A stretch of 64,000 nt of DNA from Dechloromonas denitrificans (GTDB taxonomy: Bacteria; Pseudomonadota; Gammaproteobacteria; Burkholderiales; Rhodocyclaceae): the NCBI RefSeq assembly GCF_020510685.1, contig NZ_CP075185.1:434001-498000 (forward strand), given 5' to 3'. Below, one piece after another: positions 27,719 through 36,903 of this stretch. The notes beneath the pieces were generated by a model. The model saw only the letters and a program-made list of their open reading frames with translations, did not search any database and was not told the origin of the DNA. The stretch's first letter is position 1. Each line of letters starts with the position of its first letter. Position numbers and translations under genes: made by a program.

Positions 27719-28771
27719 TCACAACAGCCAGTTGAAGACATAACCGACGAGCATGATGCCGACCGCCACGACACCGGCAAACGTGGCGATCAAGGTCGGC
27801 TTGAGCGCCTTGCGCAGGATGATCATTTCCGGTGCCGAGAGGGCGATCACCGCCATCATGAAGGCGAGCACCGTGCCCAGCGCAGCCCCTTTGCCGAGCA
27901 GCGCCTCAACAATCGGGATGATGCCGGCGGCGTTGGTGTACATCGGGACGCCGAGTACGACGGCGGCCGGCACCGCCCACCAGACATCCCGGCCCATGAA
28001 GGAGGCCATGAAATCTTCCGGCACAAAGCCGTGAATGCCGGCCCCGAGGGCAATGCCGAGCAGGATGTAAGGCCAGACCTTGCCGACGATTTCCCGGACA
28101 TGGTTGCGGCCGGCCTGAAAGCGCTGCAGCCAGGAAAACTTCTCGTCAACCGGATGGGCCGTCTGCCCGGCGAGGATTTTCTGTACCCAGTCTTCAAGAA
28201 AGCGTTCCATCTTCAGCTTGCCGATGACCAGGCCGGCAACGATGGCGATCAGCAGTCCCATGCCGAGATAGAGAGCGGCGACCTGCCAGCCGAACATGCC
28301 GAACAGCAGCACCAGCGCGACTTCATTGACCATCGGCGCCGAAATCAGGAAAGAGAGGGTCACGCCGAGCGGCACGCCGGCCGACAGGAAGCCGATGAAC
28401 AGCGGCACGGCCGAGCAGGAGCAAAACGGAGTAACGATGCCCAGACTGGCCGCCAGCACGTTGCCGACTCCTTCGCGCTTGCCGGAGAGTAGGGCGCGGG
28501 TGCGTTCCGGCGCAAAGAAGGTCTGGATGATGCCCATGACGAAGACGATGCCGGTCAGCAACAACAGTACTTTCGGCGTGTCGTACAGAAAGAAATGCAT
28601 GGCTTCACCGAAATGCGTCTGGCGTGACAGCCCTAACAGGCCGACCAGCCATTCGGCGAAATCGGAAAGCTGGCTGTAGGCAATGAACCAAGCGACGGTA
28701 GCAACGGAAATGCCAAGCAACCATTGAATCAATTTGCGGCGATCGGCCATTTCAATGGGAACTGCGCTCAT
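27719..28771 (-). CDS. Permease of the DUF318/ArsP-like superfamily
   Basis: A 350-aa inner-membrane protein with eight or so hydrophobic segments. The signature TPFCSCSAVPLFIGFLSAG includes the paired cysteines typical of this superfamily, and a second similar half occurs near YTNAAGIIPIVEALL. Characterised members export organoarsenicals (ArsP) or are linked to metal efflux; the partner thioredoxin-like gene downstream fits a thiol or metal substrate. No ArsR gene is next to it. Confidence 0.85.
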   Translation of the reverse strand: MSAVPIEMADRRKLIQWLLGISVATVAWFIAYSQLSDFAEWLVGLLGLSRQTHFGEAMHFFLYDTPKVLLLLTGIVFVMGIIQTFFAPERTRALLSGKREGVGNVLAASLGIVTPFCSCSAVPLFIGFLSAGVPLGVTLSFLISAPMVNEVALVLLFGMFGWQVAALYLGMGLLIAIVAGLVIGKLKMERFLEDWVQKILAGQTAHPVDEKFSWLQRFQAGRNHVREIVGKVWPYILLGIALGAGIHGFVPEDFMASFMGRDVWWAVPAAVVLGVPMYTNAAGIIPIVEALLGKGAALGTVLAFMMAVIALSAPEMIILRKALKPTLIATFAGVVAVGIMLVGYVFNWLL

Positions 28772-29112
28772 GGGTTTTCTCCGGGCTTCAATGTGAAAAT
28801 TTGCGGTCTATCGATGCTTCATGCCAAAGGAGACGAAGCTCGCTCGAAAAAGACGCACATTGGTAGCGCTAGGTTAAACATCCTCAACCCGGCCGCCGCG
28901 CCAAAGCCGTGGCGATGAATGGTGGCGGCAAATTGTTCGAAAACCGCCATGGGCGGGGCGCTAAAATGCGGCAATGCCAAAATCCCTGGCCGTAGCAACG
29001 CCCGAGCTAAAGCCTTGGCGTGCTGCCGCCGGACTGATGGGCGGTTTGGCTGGCGCCGACAGGGTGTTTCACGGCTGGCGATCGATGCTTGCCCCATCCA
29101 CTGGAGAGACGA

Positions 29113-29913
29113 ATGTTATTCCTTGCCCGCGTTGCATCTGCTCTGTTGATGACTGGTGTACTGCACACCTTCGCACTGGCTCGTGACGACGCGCCGCAGC
29201 AGAAACTCCAAACGCTCGTCCCGTTTGTCTCTGAGGAAGGCGGGGAGCGATTGGCTCGGGCGACAGCAAAAAAAGACTTCGCTGCGCTAGCCAATCAGTT
29301 TGAAGCCCAGGCGACGATCGCATTCTGCGGCCCGACATCGGCGGCCATTGTGCTGAATGCCTTGCACCCGCAGGGAAATGAGGCGCCACGTGATCGCAGC
29401 AGACTGCTGCCGGAGGATGCGCGGTATCTGCCGAAAAATCTGGAATTGACTGTTCCCCGGCATACCCAGGAAAGCGTCATTGCTGCCGGCAAGAAAACGC
29501 GGGCGCAAGTCTTTGGCGAACCGGCCAGGATCAACGACAAAGCCGTGCGCGATGGCGGCTACCAGTTGCGCCAGCTTGACGAAATGCTCCAGGCCCACAA
29601 CGTCGTCACCCGTTTGGTGATCGTCAATGCAGATGTCGCAGAAGCCGATATTCGCAAGGAGCTTATCGACAACCTGAGCCGGGCCGGTGATTTCGTAATC
29701 GTCAATTATCAGCGCGAAGCGATTGGTCAATCCGGTGGCGGGCATATCTCGCCGCTTGGAGCCTACGACGCGGCAACGGATTCGGTACTGATCCTGGATG
29801 TGAATCCCAGCCGTTATCCCTGGGTTTGGATGCCCCTGGCGACCTTGCTCAAAGGGATGCGAACCAGGGACGTGGTCGAGAATCGGGGTTACATTCTGGT
29901 TCAATCCCGTTGA
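29113..29913 (+). CDS. Exported phytochelatin-synthase-family peptidase
   Basis: A 266-aa protein with a signal peptide (residues 1-24, MLFLARVASALLMTG..), so it probably acts in the periplasm. The papain-like catalytic triad is visible: C72 in FCGPTSAAIVL, H211 in GGGHISPLGAYD and D229 in LILDVNPSRYPWVW. The His-Asp spacing of 18 equals that of the Nostoc enzyme. Prokaryotic members usually cleave glycine from glutathione and lack the eukaryotic C-terminal metal-sensing domain, as here. GGAG precedes the ATG. The 340 bases upstream (28772-29112) show no convincing gene; a 70-codon open frame at 28974 has no ribosome site. Confidence 0.88.
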   Translation: MLFLARVASALLMTGVLHTFALARDDAPQQKLQTLVPFVSEEGGERLARATAKKDFAALANQFEAQATIAFCGPTSAAIVLNALHPQGNEAPRDRSRLLPEDARYLPKNLELTVPRHTQESVIAAGKKTRAQVFGEPARINDKAVRDGGYQLRQLDEMLQAHNVVTRLVIVNADVAEADIRKELIDNLSRAGDFVIVNYQREAIGQSGGGHISPLGAYDAATDSVLILDVNPSRYPWVWMPLATLLKGMRTRDVVENRGYILVQSR

Positions 29914-29979
29914 TCTTCATTTTGGCAACCGTCGGCGGCCATCAACCGCCCAAGGTGGCACCTTAGCCAGGACCAGTGC

Positions 29980-32316
29980 GTGAGCTTCTTCTCGACCGTC
30001 GTCAGATTTCTTGCCTTACCCTTTGCGCTCGCCAGTTACCGCAATGACCTGCGGCGCACGCTGCTGGCGCTGAGCGCCGATGGCGCCCTGATGCTGCTGG
30101 TGCTGGTCGGCGCCATGCTCGTCACCGTCCTGCCCAACCTGCCGGCCTTCGATGTCGTGACCGACTATCGCCCGAAGATACCGTTGCGTATCTATACGGC
30201 CGATGGCGCGCTGCTTGGGGAATTCGGCGAGGAACACCGGGACTTCACGCCGATCAAGGAAATTCCCCCGGTCCTCAAGGATGCGCTGTTGGCGATCGAG
30301 GATTCGCGCTTCTACGAGCACGGCGGCGTCGATTACCGCGGGGTTGCGCGGGCGCTGGCGGCCGATCTGACCGGCGGTTTTCGGCAGGGCGCCTCGACGA
30401 TCACGATGCAGGTGGCGCGCACTTTCTTCCTCTCGCAGGAAAAAACCGTCAAGCGCAAATTGGCCGAGGTGGTGCTGGCCTACCGCATCGAATCGGCCTT
30501 GAGCAAGGACCAGATCCTCGAGCTCTACATGAACCAGATCTACCTCGGCCAGCGCACGCACGGCTTTGCCAGCGCCGCCCGCACCTACTTCAACAAGCCG
30601 CTCGCCGAGCTGACCCTGGCCGAAGCGGCCATGCTCGCCGGCATCCCGCAAAACCCGGCCAAGCACAATCCGGCGGTCAATCCGGTACGCGCCAAGGCCC
30701 GCCAGGAACTCGTCTTGAAGCGCATGCTGCACCTCGGGAAGATCACCCAGGTGCAACACGACGAGGCCGTCGGCCAGCCACTCAAGATCGGCCGCAGCCT
30801 GCAGTTCGACGCCCATGCCGACCATGTCGCCGAACTGGTGCGCCAGGAGCTCTATGCGCAATACAAGGGCGAGGCCTATACCCAGGGCTTCAATGTCTAT
30901 ACCACGCTCGACAAGGCCGAGCAGAACGCCGCTTACGACTCGGTCCGGCGCAATGTGCTGGCCTACGACCAACGCCACGGTTACCGCGGGCCGGAAGCTT
31001 ATGTCGAGCTGCCGGACAATGCTGACGAGCAGGAGGATGCCATCGACCAGATCCTGGCCAGGCATCCCGGCAGCGACAACCTGATCGCGGCCGTCGTCAC
31101 CGAAGTCTCCGCCAAGCGCGTGCGCGCCGAACCGGCCTCCGGCGACACGCTGGAAATCAAGGGCGACGGGCTGCGTTTTGCCGCCCGTTCCCTGCAGCCG
31201 AACGCCAAACTGGATCTCAGGATACGCGTCGGTTCGGTGATCCGCGCCAGCCAGGACGCCAAGGGCCGGTGGTCGATCGTGCAGATGCCGGAAGTCGATG
31301 CCGCCTTCGTCGCGCTGAACGCCGAGGACGGTTCTTACCGGGCCATGGTCGGCGGCTTCGACTTCTCCCGCAATCAGTTCAACCATGTCACCAGCGCCTG
31401 GCGCCAGCCGGGATCGAGCATCAAGCCCTTTGTCTATTCGGCGGCGCTGGAAAAAGGCTTCTCGCCGGCCACCCTGATGAACGATGCGCCGCTCTCGCTG
31501 CCCGGCGGCGAAGGCGGCCAGGCCTGGGAGCCGCGCAATGACGACGGCTTTGACGGCCCGATCAGCCTGCGCCAGGCGCTGGCCCGCTCGAAGAACGTCA
31601 TCGCGGTCCGCCTGCTGCAAGCCATCTCGCCGCAATATGCGCGCGACTATCTGCAACGCTTCGGTTTCGATGCGGCCAAACATCCGGCCAACCTGACCAT
31701 GGTGCTGGGTAGCGGCTCGGTCACCCCGCTGCAGATGGTCGGCGCCTACGCGGTGTTCGCCAACGGCGGGTTCAGGGTCACCCCACGGCTGATCCAGAAA
31801 ATCACCGATGCCCGCGGCAACGTGCTGTGGGAGGCACCTGCGCCGCCGCCCAGGCAGGAAGAGCAACGGGCCATCGACCCCCGCAACGCCTTCATCATCG
31901 ACAGCATGCTGCGCGAGGTGGTCAGAAGCGGCACCGGCGCCCAGGCGAGCCAGCGCCTCGGGCGCAACGACCTGGCCGGCAAGACCGGCACCACCAGCGA
32001 CGCCGTCGATGGCTGGTTTGCCGGCTATTCCGGGAATGTCGTAGCCGTTTCGTGGATGGGGTACGACCAGCCTAAATCGCTCGGTGGCCGGGAATTCGGC
32101 GCGACGCTGGCCTTGCCCATCTGGATCGACTACATGCGCCAGTTCCTATCCGGCAAGCCGGCCAACGAAAGAAAGCCGCCGCCGGGCGTCTCCTACGTCG
32201 ATGGCGACTGGCTCTACGATGAATTCAAGGGCGATGACGGGGTCAAGGCCGTGGACGTCGAGGAGTCGCCGCTCAAATCCATCTTCGATGCAATACGGAA
32301 GGTGTTTACCGACTGA
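29980..32316 (+). CDS. mrcA: Penicillin-binding protein 1A (bifunctional transglycosylase/transpeptidase)
   Basis: A 778-aa class A PBP that polymerises and cross-links peptidoglycan. A single N-terminal membrane helix (about residues 32-52) is followed by the glycosyltransferase domain with AIEDSRFYEHGGVD and GASTITMQVARTFFLS, then an OB-like insert and the transpeptidase domain with QPGSSIKPFVY (active Ser), SKN (the SxN box) and KTGTTSDAVDGWF (KTG box). Start is GTG. Not in an operon with its neighbours by strand and spacing. Confidence 0.95.
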   Translation: MSFFSTVVRFLALPFALASYRNDLRRTLLALSADGALMLLVLVGAMLVTVLPNLPAFDVVTDYRPKIPLRIYTADGALLGEFGEEHRDFTPIKEIPPVLKDALLAIEDSRFYEHGGVDYRGVARALAADLTGGFRQGASTITMQVARTFFLSQEKTVKRKLAEVVLAYRIESALSKDQILELYMNQIYLGQRTHGFASAARTYFNKPLAELTLAEAAMLAGIPQNPAKHNPAVNPVRAKARQELVLKRMLHLGKITQVQHDEAVGQPLKIGRSLQFDAHADHVAELVRQELYAQYKGEAYTQGFNVYTTLDKAEQNAAYDSVRRNVLAYDQRHGYRGPEAYVELPDNADEQEDAIDQILARHPGSDNLIAAVVTEVSAKRVRAEPASGDTLEIKGDGLRFAARSLQPNAKLDLRIRVGSVIRASQDAKGRWSIVQMPEVDAAFVALNAEDGSYRAMVGGFDFSRNQFNHVTSAWRQPGSSIKPFVYSAALEKGFSPATLMNDAPLSLPGGEGGQAWEPRNDDGFDGPISLRQALARSKNVIAVRLLQAISPQYARDYLQRFGFDAAKHPANLTMVLGSGSVTPLQMVGAYAVFANGGFRVTPRLIQKITDARGNVLWEAPAPPPRQEEQRAIDPRNAFIIDSMLREVVRSGTGAQASQRLGRNDLAGKTGTTSDAVDGWFAGYSGNVVAVSWMGYDQPKSLGGREFGATLALPIWIDYMRQFLSGKPANERKPPPGVSYVDGDWLYDEFKGDDGVKAVDVEESPLKSIFDAIRKVFTD

Positions 32317-32334
32317 AGCAGGAAAGCTTCAGTC
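32311..32334 (+). terminator. Hairpin overlapping the PBP1A stop codon
   Basis: GACTGAAGC and GCTTCAGTC form a perfect 9-bp stem with a 6-base loop; the TGA stop lies inside the left arm. No T-run follows. The next 430 bases (to 32773) contain no gene that I can support; open frames there have no ribosome site and no recognisable motif. Confidence 0.5.
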
Positions 32335-32773
32335 GCCGTCTGGGCGCGCCGGCGAAGGAGCGCCGGTCGCTCGCCGGAAGCGCTCTGCCGTCAAGGCTTG
32401 GGAATCTGGGTGATCGTCAATGCGCGCAAGTCGGCCTCAGCGGTTATCCAGGCCTTGCTGCTTGGGCGACCGCACCCCGTCGCATTACCGCCATTCGAAC
32501 GTGTTCAACGAGAATTTTGTGGTGAGATGAGCGAGCGGCCGCTTACCGAAAATCGCTACTCACCCTTCACCCCCATGCACAGTTCGAAACTGTCTACAGG
32601 TAACTCCGTATGTGTTGTGTTGACTGTCTTCCAGTCGTGCGTGCTACACATAGTTTTTGCGTTTGCAGTAATCGCATACAAAGAACCGAGCATCGGGCTC
32701 CGTCCCCCACTATTGATACGAGCGCTCGAGGTCGGCTTGCCGGCGATGTTAATGTCTGCCCGCGAGAGGCAGC

Positions 32774-33631
32774 TTATCCGCTGCTTCTCGCACGGCGTTC
32801 TGCCAGCCAATGCCTGGGGGATACGCCGCAGTTCGCTTTGAATGCGCGGGATAAGGCAGCTTCGCTACCATAGCCGACCAGGGTGGCGACCCATTTCAAG
32901 GATCGCCCGAGCAGGAGTTCGCGCTGGGCAAGGCTGACTCTCCAGCGCTGCAGATAGGCACCGGGCGTACTACCTACCCGTTCGCGAAACGTATTTGCCA
33001 GCACACTTCGCGACATCCCCGCCTGCTTGGCAAGTTCCTCCAAGGACCAGTCATGAGCGGGTTTCTCATGCATGGCAACCAATGCCATGCGAAGGCGGGG
33101 ATGGGACATCCCGGCGAGCATCCCGACCTGAATGCCACCCGCTTCCATCAGATGCCGGAGCACCTGGATCAACACGATTTCGACCATGCGGTTCAGCATT
33201 GCCTCACGCCCACAATTCTGCGCAAACGCCTCGGTAAAAAGGAGGTTCAGCATGGATTCGGCACCGCCTATCATCGCCAGCGGCAAGCAAATGAAAGTAG
33301 GAAGCGACATCACTATCGGATTGCTCGCGCCACCTTCGAAACCGAGATCGGCACAAACGAAATCAGCCCCCCGTTCCGGATCCGTCACAAAACGATGCGC
33401 TATCGGCAGCGGATAGAGCAACAGGCTAGGCTCGGTGATTTGTGCCATCTCCTGCCCCCCGTGATAAACCGCCACCCGCCCTTGGCGAATCAGATGGAGG
33501 TATCCGACTTCGTCACTTCGACTCAAGTCGTTTATCCCACAGAGCGCGCTGGTGTTGAAGATACGCGCAGTTACGGGAAATTGATCCAAAAGAGCCGCTA
33601 AACGATCGGTCACAAAAATACTCCTGATCAT
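32774..33631 (-). CDS. AraC-family regulator divergent from ohr
   Basis: A 285-aa regulator with an N-terminal Cupin_6-type sensor (RLAALLDQFPVTARIFNT.., about residues 8-180) and two C-terminal helix-turn-helix motifs (LAKQAGMSRSVLANTFRERV, VGYGSEAALSRAFKANCGVSP). Start at 33631 is a judgement: an ATG at 33649 and a TTG at 33691 are also in frame, but a 10-bp inverted repeat at 33636-33664 looks like regulatory DNA and would then be upstream of the gene. It probably controls the divergent ohr-hydrolase genes. Confidence 0.85.
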   Translation of the reverse strand: MIRSIFVTDRLAALLDQFPVTARIFNTSALCGINDLSRSDEVGYLHLIRQGRVAVYHGGQEMAQITEPSLLLYPLPIAHRFVTDPERGADFVCADLGFEGGASNPIVMSLPTFICLPLAMIGGAESMLNLLFTEAFAQNCGREAMLNRMVEIVLIQVLRHLMEAGGIQVGMLAGMSHPRLRMALVAMHEKPAHDWSLEELAKQAGMSRSVLANTFRERVGSTPGAYLQRWRVSLAQRELLLGRSLKWVATLVGYGSEAALSRAFKANCGVSPRHWLAERRARSSG

Positions 33632-33635
33632 GTTG

Positions 33636-33664
33636 TTGATACTAATCATGCCTTTTAGTATCAA
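33636..33664. promoter_or_regulatory. 10-bp inverted repeat between the AraC gene and ohr
   Basis: TTGATACTAA (33636-33645) and TTAGTATCAA (33655-33664) are exact complements separated by 9 bases, giving one helical turn-and-a-half-type spacing between half-sites. It sits about 75 bases upstream of ohr, in position for an operator of the divergent regulator or of another stress regulator. Confidence 0.5.
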
Positions 33665-33736
33665 TCGGAAGCGTACATTTCGTCTTGCCAACAGGCAAAC
33701 GTTTTTACACCGAGTTACTTAACCAAGGAGTTCCAA

Positions 33737-34165
33737 ATGTCGCTAGATAAGATTCTTTATACCGCAGAAGCCATTGCCACCGGCGGACGCGAAGGTCGTG
33801 CCGTATCGTCTGACCGTGCGCTTGACGTTCAGCTTTCCACCCCCCGCGAACTGGGTGGTGCAGGTGGCCCGGGGACGAACCCGGAACAACTGTTTGCCGC
33901 TGGCTATTCAGCTTGCTTCCTTGGGGCGCTGAAATTCGTCGCGGCTCAGAATAAGGTGAGCTTGCCTGCCGATGCGCAAATTACCGGGCAAGTGGGTATT
34001 GGGCCAATCCCGACCGGCTTTGCCATTCAGGTTGCGCTGACGATCAGTCTGCCAGGCCTGTCGGCCGAACAAGCGCGCGCCCTGGTGGAAAAAGCTCACA
34101 TCGTTTGCCCTTACTCGAACGCCACGCGCGGCAACATTGACGTTGTCCTGAACATTGCCGAATAA
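33737..34165 (+). CDS. ohr: Organic hydroperoxide resistance protein
   Basis: A 142-aa thiol peroxidase reducing organic hydroperoxides. The two redox cysteines are in [10 protein letters not shown] and [13 protein letters not shown], and the N-terminal [11 protein letters not shown] and [14 protein letters not shown] blocks are characteristic of Ohr rather than OsmC (length about 140 aa). A ribosome site AAGGAG lies at 33724-33729. An AraC-type, not MarR/OhrR-type, regulator is adjacent. Confidence 0.95.
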   Translation: MSLDKILYTAEAIATGGREGRAVSSDRALDVQLSTPRELGGAGGPGTNPEQLFAAGYSACFLGALKFVAAQNKVSLPADAQITGQVGIGPIPTGFAIQVALTISLPGLSAEQARALVEKAHIVCPYSNATRGNIDVVLNIAE

Positions 34166-34211
34166 GCCCGCCACAATCATTTTCTTTCTCATATATAGAT
34201 AGGAGCACATC

Positions 34212-35180
34212 ATGAAATCCATTCAACATCACCTGCGTTCGATTGCCGTAGCGACCCTGCTAGCCACCGCCGCAACATCTTCGATGGCCGTGCTGACAGA
34301 AGCTGTGGGACAACCGGATGCATCTACGCCTGTATCGATGCAGAAGTCTTCCAGCTATGTCACAACGAGCGACGGCGTGCAAATCTACTACAAGGACTGG
34401 GGTCCCAAAGACGCTCCGGTCGTTGTCTTCAGCCATGGCTGGCCATTGAGCTCGGATAGCTGGGAATCGCAAATGATCTTTCTAGCCGCCCATGGTTACC
34501 GGGTTGTGGCGCATGACCGCCGTGGTCATGGTCGCTCCAGTCAGCCGTGGGATGGAAATGACATGGATCATTATGCGGATGATCTGGCATCGGTAATCAA
34601 AGCGTTAGGTCTGAAAAACATAACCTTGGTTGGATTCTCGACAGGTGGCGGCGAAGTGGCTCGTTACATTGGTCGTCACGGTACAGCGGGGGTCAAGAAA
34701 GCGGTACTGGTTTCATCGGTCACGCCGTTGATGCTGAAAACAGCGACCAATCAAGGTGGACTGCCGATTGAGGTTTTTGATGGCTTCCGCAAGGCATCGT
34801 TGGACAACAGGTCGCAGCTCTACCTGGACATCGCCTCCGGACCGTTCTTTGGCTTCAACCGACCCGGTGTCAAAGCCTCTGAAGGACTGGTTCAATCCTT
34901 CTGGATGCAGGGAATGCAGGCAGGCCACAAGAACACTTACGACTCCATCGAAGCGTTTTCAGCAACCGATTTTCGTGAGGATCTGAAAAAATTCGATGTG
35001 CCGACTCTCGTCATCCACGGCGACGACGACCAGGTTGTTCCGATTGACGCCGCTGGCCGAGCTGCGGCCAAGCTGCTCAAGAACGCCAAGCTGATCGTCT
35101 ATCCCGGTGCTCCTCACGGCCTGACCGACACACACAAAGACCGGCTCAACCAGGATCTCCTGGACTTCGTGAGAAACTGA
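34212..35180 (+). CDS. Exported alpha/beta hydrolase (non-haem chloroperoxidase-like)
   Basis: A 322-aa hydrolase with an N-terminal signal sequence (residues about 1-27) and the arylesterase/perhydrolase pattern: [13 protein letters not shown] (oxyanion), HDRRGHGRS, nucleophile elbow GFSTGGG, the aspartate in [11 protein letters not shown] and the histidine in [10 protein letters not shown]. The ohr gene 47 bases upstream suggests a shared transcript for peroxide or peracid stress. Cofactor-free perhydrolase and simple esterase activity cannot be told apart here. Confidence 0.88.
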   Translation: MKSIQHHLRSIAVATLLATAATSSMAVLTEAVGQPDASTPVSMQKSSSYVTTSDGVQIYYKDWGPKDAPVVVFSHGWPLSSDSWESQMIFLAAHGYRVVAHDRRGHGRSSQPWDGNDMDHYADDLASVIKALGLKNITLVGFSTGGGEVARYIGRHGTAGVKKAVLVSSVTPLMLKTATNQGGLPIEVFDGFRKASLDNRSQLYLDIASGPFFGFNRPGVKASEGLVQSFWMQGMQAGHKNTYDSIEAFSATDFREDLKKFDVPTLVIHGDDDQVVPIDAAGRAAAKLLKNAKLIVYPGAPHGLTDTHKDRLNQDLLDFVRN

Positions 35181-35260
35181 AGCTCGGCGTTGGCTCCGGC
35201 TTCATCGTCACCCCCGACGACATGGTGCTGACCAGCGCCATGTCGTCAACGGCGCCAAGG
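35180..35260 (+). pseudogene. Fragment of an HtrA/DegP-type serine protease
   Basis: Just after the hydrolase stop, one frame reads LGVGSGFIVTPDDMVLTSA and, after a one-base shift near 35241, continues as HVVNGAKEL. Together this is the block around the catalytic histidine of trypsin-like HtrA proteases (GSGFII..D..ILTNAHVV). Nothing of the rest of the protease remains, so this is a relic, and its first frame runs on into the cupin reading frame. Confidence 0.65.
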
Positions 35261-35656
35261 AGCTACCGCCAAGTCCGGGCGCAATCGCCGTGCAGCAGTC
35301 ACGACCATGTTGCGTCATTACCGGCCCCGAAGTTCGATGCCAAGGGAATTGCCCGTACCGAAACGGTGCGGGAAGAGTTTGACAGCAAAAGACAAGCCAT
35401 TCAGGTCCGCGTCGATTTCGCACCAGGCGCCTCATTTCCGAAGCATTCCCATCCCGGGGTGGAAATTGCCTACGTCCTGAGCGGTGCAATCGAATACGAA
35501 ATGGACGGTAAGACGATCCGCTTGCAAGCAGGCGAGTCGCTTTATATTCCGGTTGGCGCAATGCACTCGGCCAAGAATATCGGATCCGGCAGCACTTCCG
35601 AATTGGCCACGTATCTGGTGGAGAAAGACAAGCCGATCGTGGTTTTCGACAAATAA
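35222..35656 (+). CDS. Cupin-domain protein with a chimeric 5' end
   Basis: A 144-aa frame. Residues about 50-140 form a single cupin barrel: PGASFPKHSHPGVEIAYVL (metal-binding His residues), GEIxx-like IEYEMDGKTIRLQAGES and IPVGAMHSAKN. Relatives usually begin with a signal peptide; here the first roughly 40 residues are unlike that and the first codons come from the HtrA relic. The only in-frame ATGs upstream of the barrel are inside that relic, so the true start is unclear and expression is doubtful. Confidence 0.65.
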   Translation: MVLTSAMSSTAPRSYRQVRAQSPCSSHDHVASLPAPKFDAKGIARTETVREEFDSKRQAIQVRVDFAPGASFPKHSHPGVEIAYVLSGAIEYEMDGKTIRLQAGESLYIPVGAMHSAKNIGSGSTSELATYLVEKDKPIVVFDK

Positions 35657-35663
35657 GTGGCTT

Positions 35664-35698
35664 GATGGCGTCGCAGCCGTGGCCGGAGCGACGCCATC
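35664..35698. terminator. Strong hairpin between the cupin and DUF3616 genes
   Basis: GATGGCGTCG (35664-35673) pairs exactly with CGACGCCATC (35689-35698) across a 15-base loop. It lies between convergent genes, so it may end transcripts from both sides. There is no clear T-run. Confidence 0.5.
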
Positions 35699-35767
35699 CA
35701 GACCGTGCGATGACCTGATCGACCAGCGACAGGTCCGGCTGCACCTGCACCTGACATTGGCCGAAGC

Positions 35768-36856
35768 TCAATCATTTTCCAGAACATCACCGAACACCGT
35801 GTATTCGCCATCCTTGCGATCAGGGCCGGGGGCGTCGTAGAGCACCAGCCAGCTCGGCGTGTGCGGAGCGAGCTCAGACGGTAATTCGCAAAGGGCCTCG
35901 GCGCGATTGGTGCCTTGCCCGTGGGGCAGGGAAAGCAGCTCGGTCAGGGCCGCTTCGAAACGCACCGGTTCGCGGTTGGCCGCCAGTTGGGACTTGGCGT
36001 TCGGCCACTTGAAAACGCGGATATCGCCATCCAAGGTCATCGTCGGCCCGGCCAGGATGTAGAGGTCATTACCGGTAAATTGCAGATCGCGTATCCCGAG
36101 TCCTTCCAGTTGCAGGAAGTGCTTGCGGATCAGGCAGCCGCTGCCGTCCAGCGGCGCCAGCCGGAGTTGCTCGCCCTTGGCTTCGAGGGCGATTTCCAGC
36201 AGCGCCGACCAACCGCGCAACACCGGGCCGCGCAGTCCGAGCAGCAGGCGGTTGCCGTCCACCACCAGCCCTTCGATATCGAAACCATTGTCTTTGCCGG
36301 GAATGCCCAGGTACGGCCCGATATGCGGATCATCGGCTAAAGCCTGGGTGAGCAGGTTGGACTCGGCATCCCCTTTCAGTCGGCGCGCCCAGCGGCCATC
36401 TTTCGCCTCGCGGACCAGGCAGGGTTGGCCGTCGTCGCCGATTTCAATCGGCAAACAGGCTAGCAGGCGGCGGTTGCCGTCGAGCGTCACCTTGGCCAGC
36501 CGCTTGGCGTTTTCTGCGTCGTCCCGATCGCTCTTCGCATTCTTGCGCTTCAGGCCATGCGAGCCGACCACCCAAAGATAGCCATCCGCCACGGCCATGC
36601 CTTCCAGGTCGGCTTCCTCGTCAGCCGCGCCGGGCAAGTCCAGCAGTTCGGAGAGTGGAAAGCTCAGCCCGTCGCCGAAGCGCAGCAGTTCGCTGCCGCT
36701 CGGATCGAGGCGGCGCAGGCGGTCGATGCCACAGGCCTCGTCACCGGCAACCCACAAACATTCACCGGAAAACGCGGCGCCGGAAAGGTTGGCATGAACC
36801 AGTGCCCCCGGAGAAAACTCAAGACGAATGGCGTTTTTAAGGCATTTGCTGGGCAT
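35768..36856 (-). CDS. DUF3616 domain protein
   Basis: A 362-aa predicted beta-propeller-like protein without a signal peptide. Diagnostic blocks include EEADLEGMAVADGYLWVVGS, GSHGLKRKNAK, GFDIEGLVVDGNRLLLGLRG (then GPVLRGW) and YILAGPTMTLDG. Function unknown. It follows the N-ATPase operon on the same strand 47 bases after atpG and could be read through from it. Confidence 0.85.
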   Translation of the reverse strand: MPSKCLKNAIRLEFSPGALVHANLSGAAFSGECLWVAGDEACGIDRLRRLDPSGSELLRFGDGLSFPLSELLDLPGAADEEADLEGMAVADGYLWVVGSHGLKRKNAKSDRDDAENAKRLAKVTLDGNRRLLACLPIEIGDDGQPCLVREAKDGRWARRLKGDAESNLLTQALADDPHIGPYLGIPGKDNGFDIEGLVVDGNRLLLGLRGPVLRGWSALLEIALEAKGEQLRLAPLDGSGCLIRKHFLQLEGLGIRDLQFTGNDLYILAGPTMTLDGDIRVFKWPNAKSQLAANREPVRFEAALTELLSLPHGQGTNRAEALCELPSELAPHTPSWLVLYDAPGPDRKDGEYTVFGDVLEND

Positions 36857-36903
36857 GTCATGGCTCTTTTCTGAAAGGGTTTCTGGTAGGGAGTTGATGC
36901 CGA

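Noticed and set aside
28974..29186. Possible 70-codon gene before the phytochelatin-synthase-like gene
   Set aside because: No clear ribosome site and it runs out of frame into the well-supported downstream gene.
32398..32841. Possible 147-codon plus-strand gene after PBP1A
   Set aside because: No ribosome site, no motif, overlaps the end of the AraC regulator on the other strand, and amino-acid use looks random.
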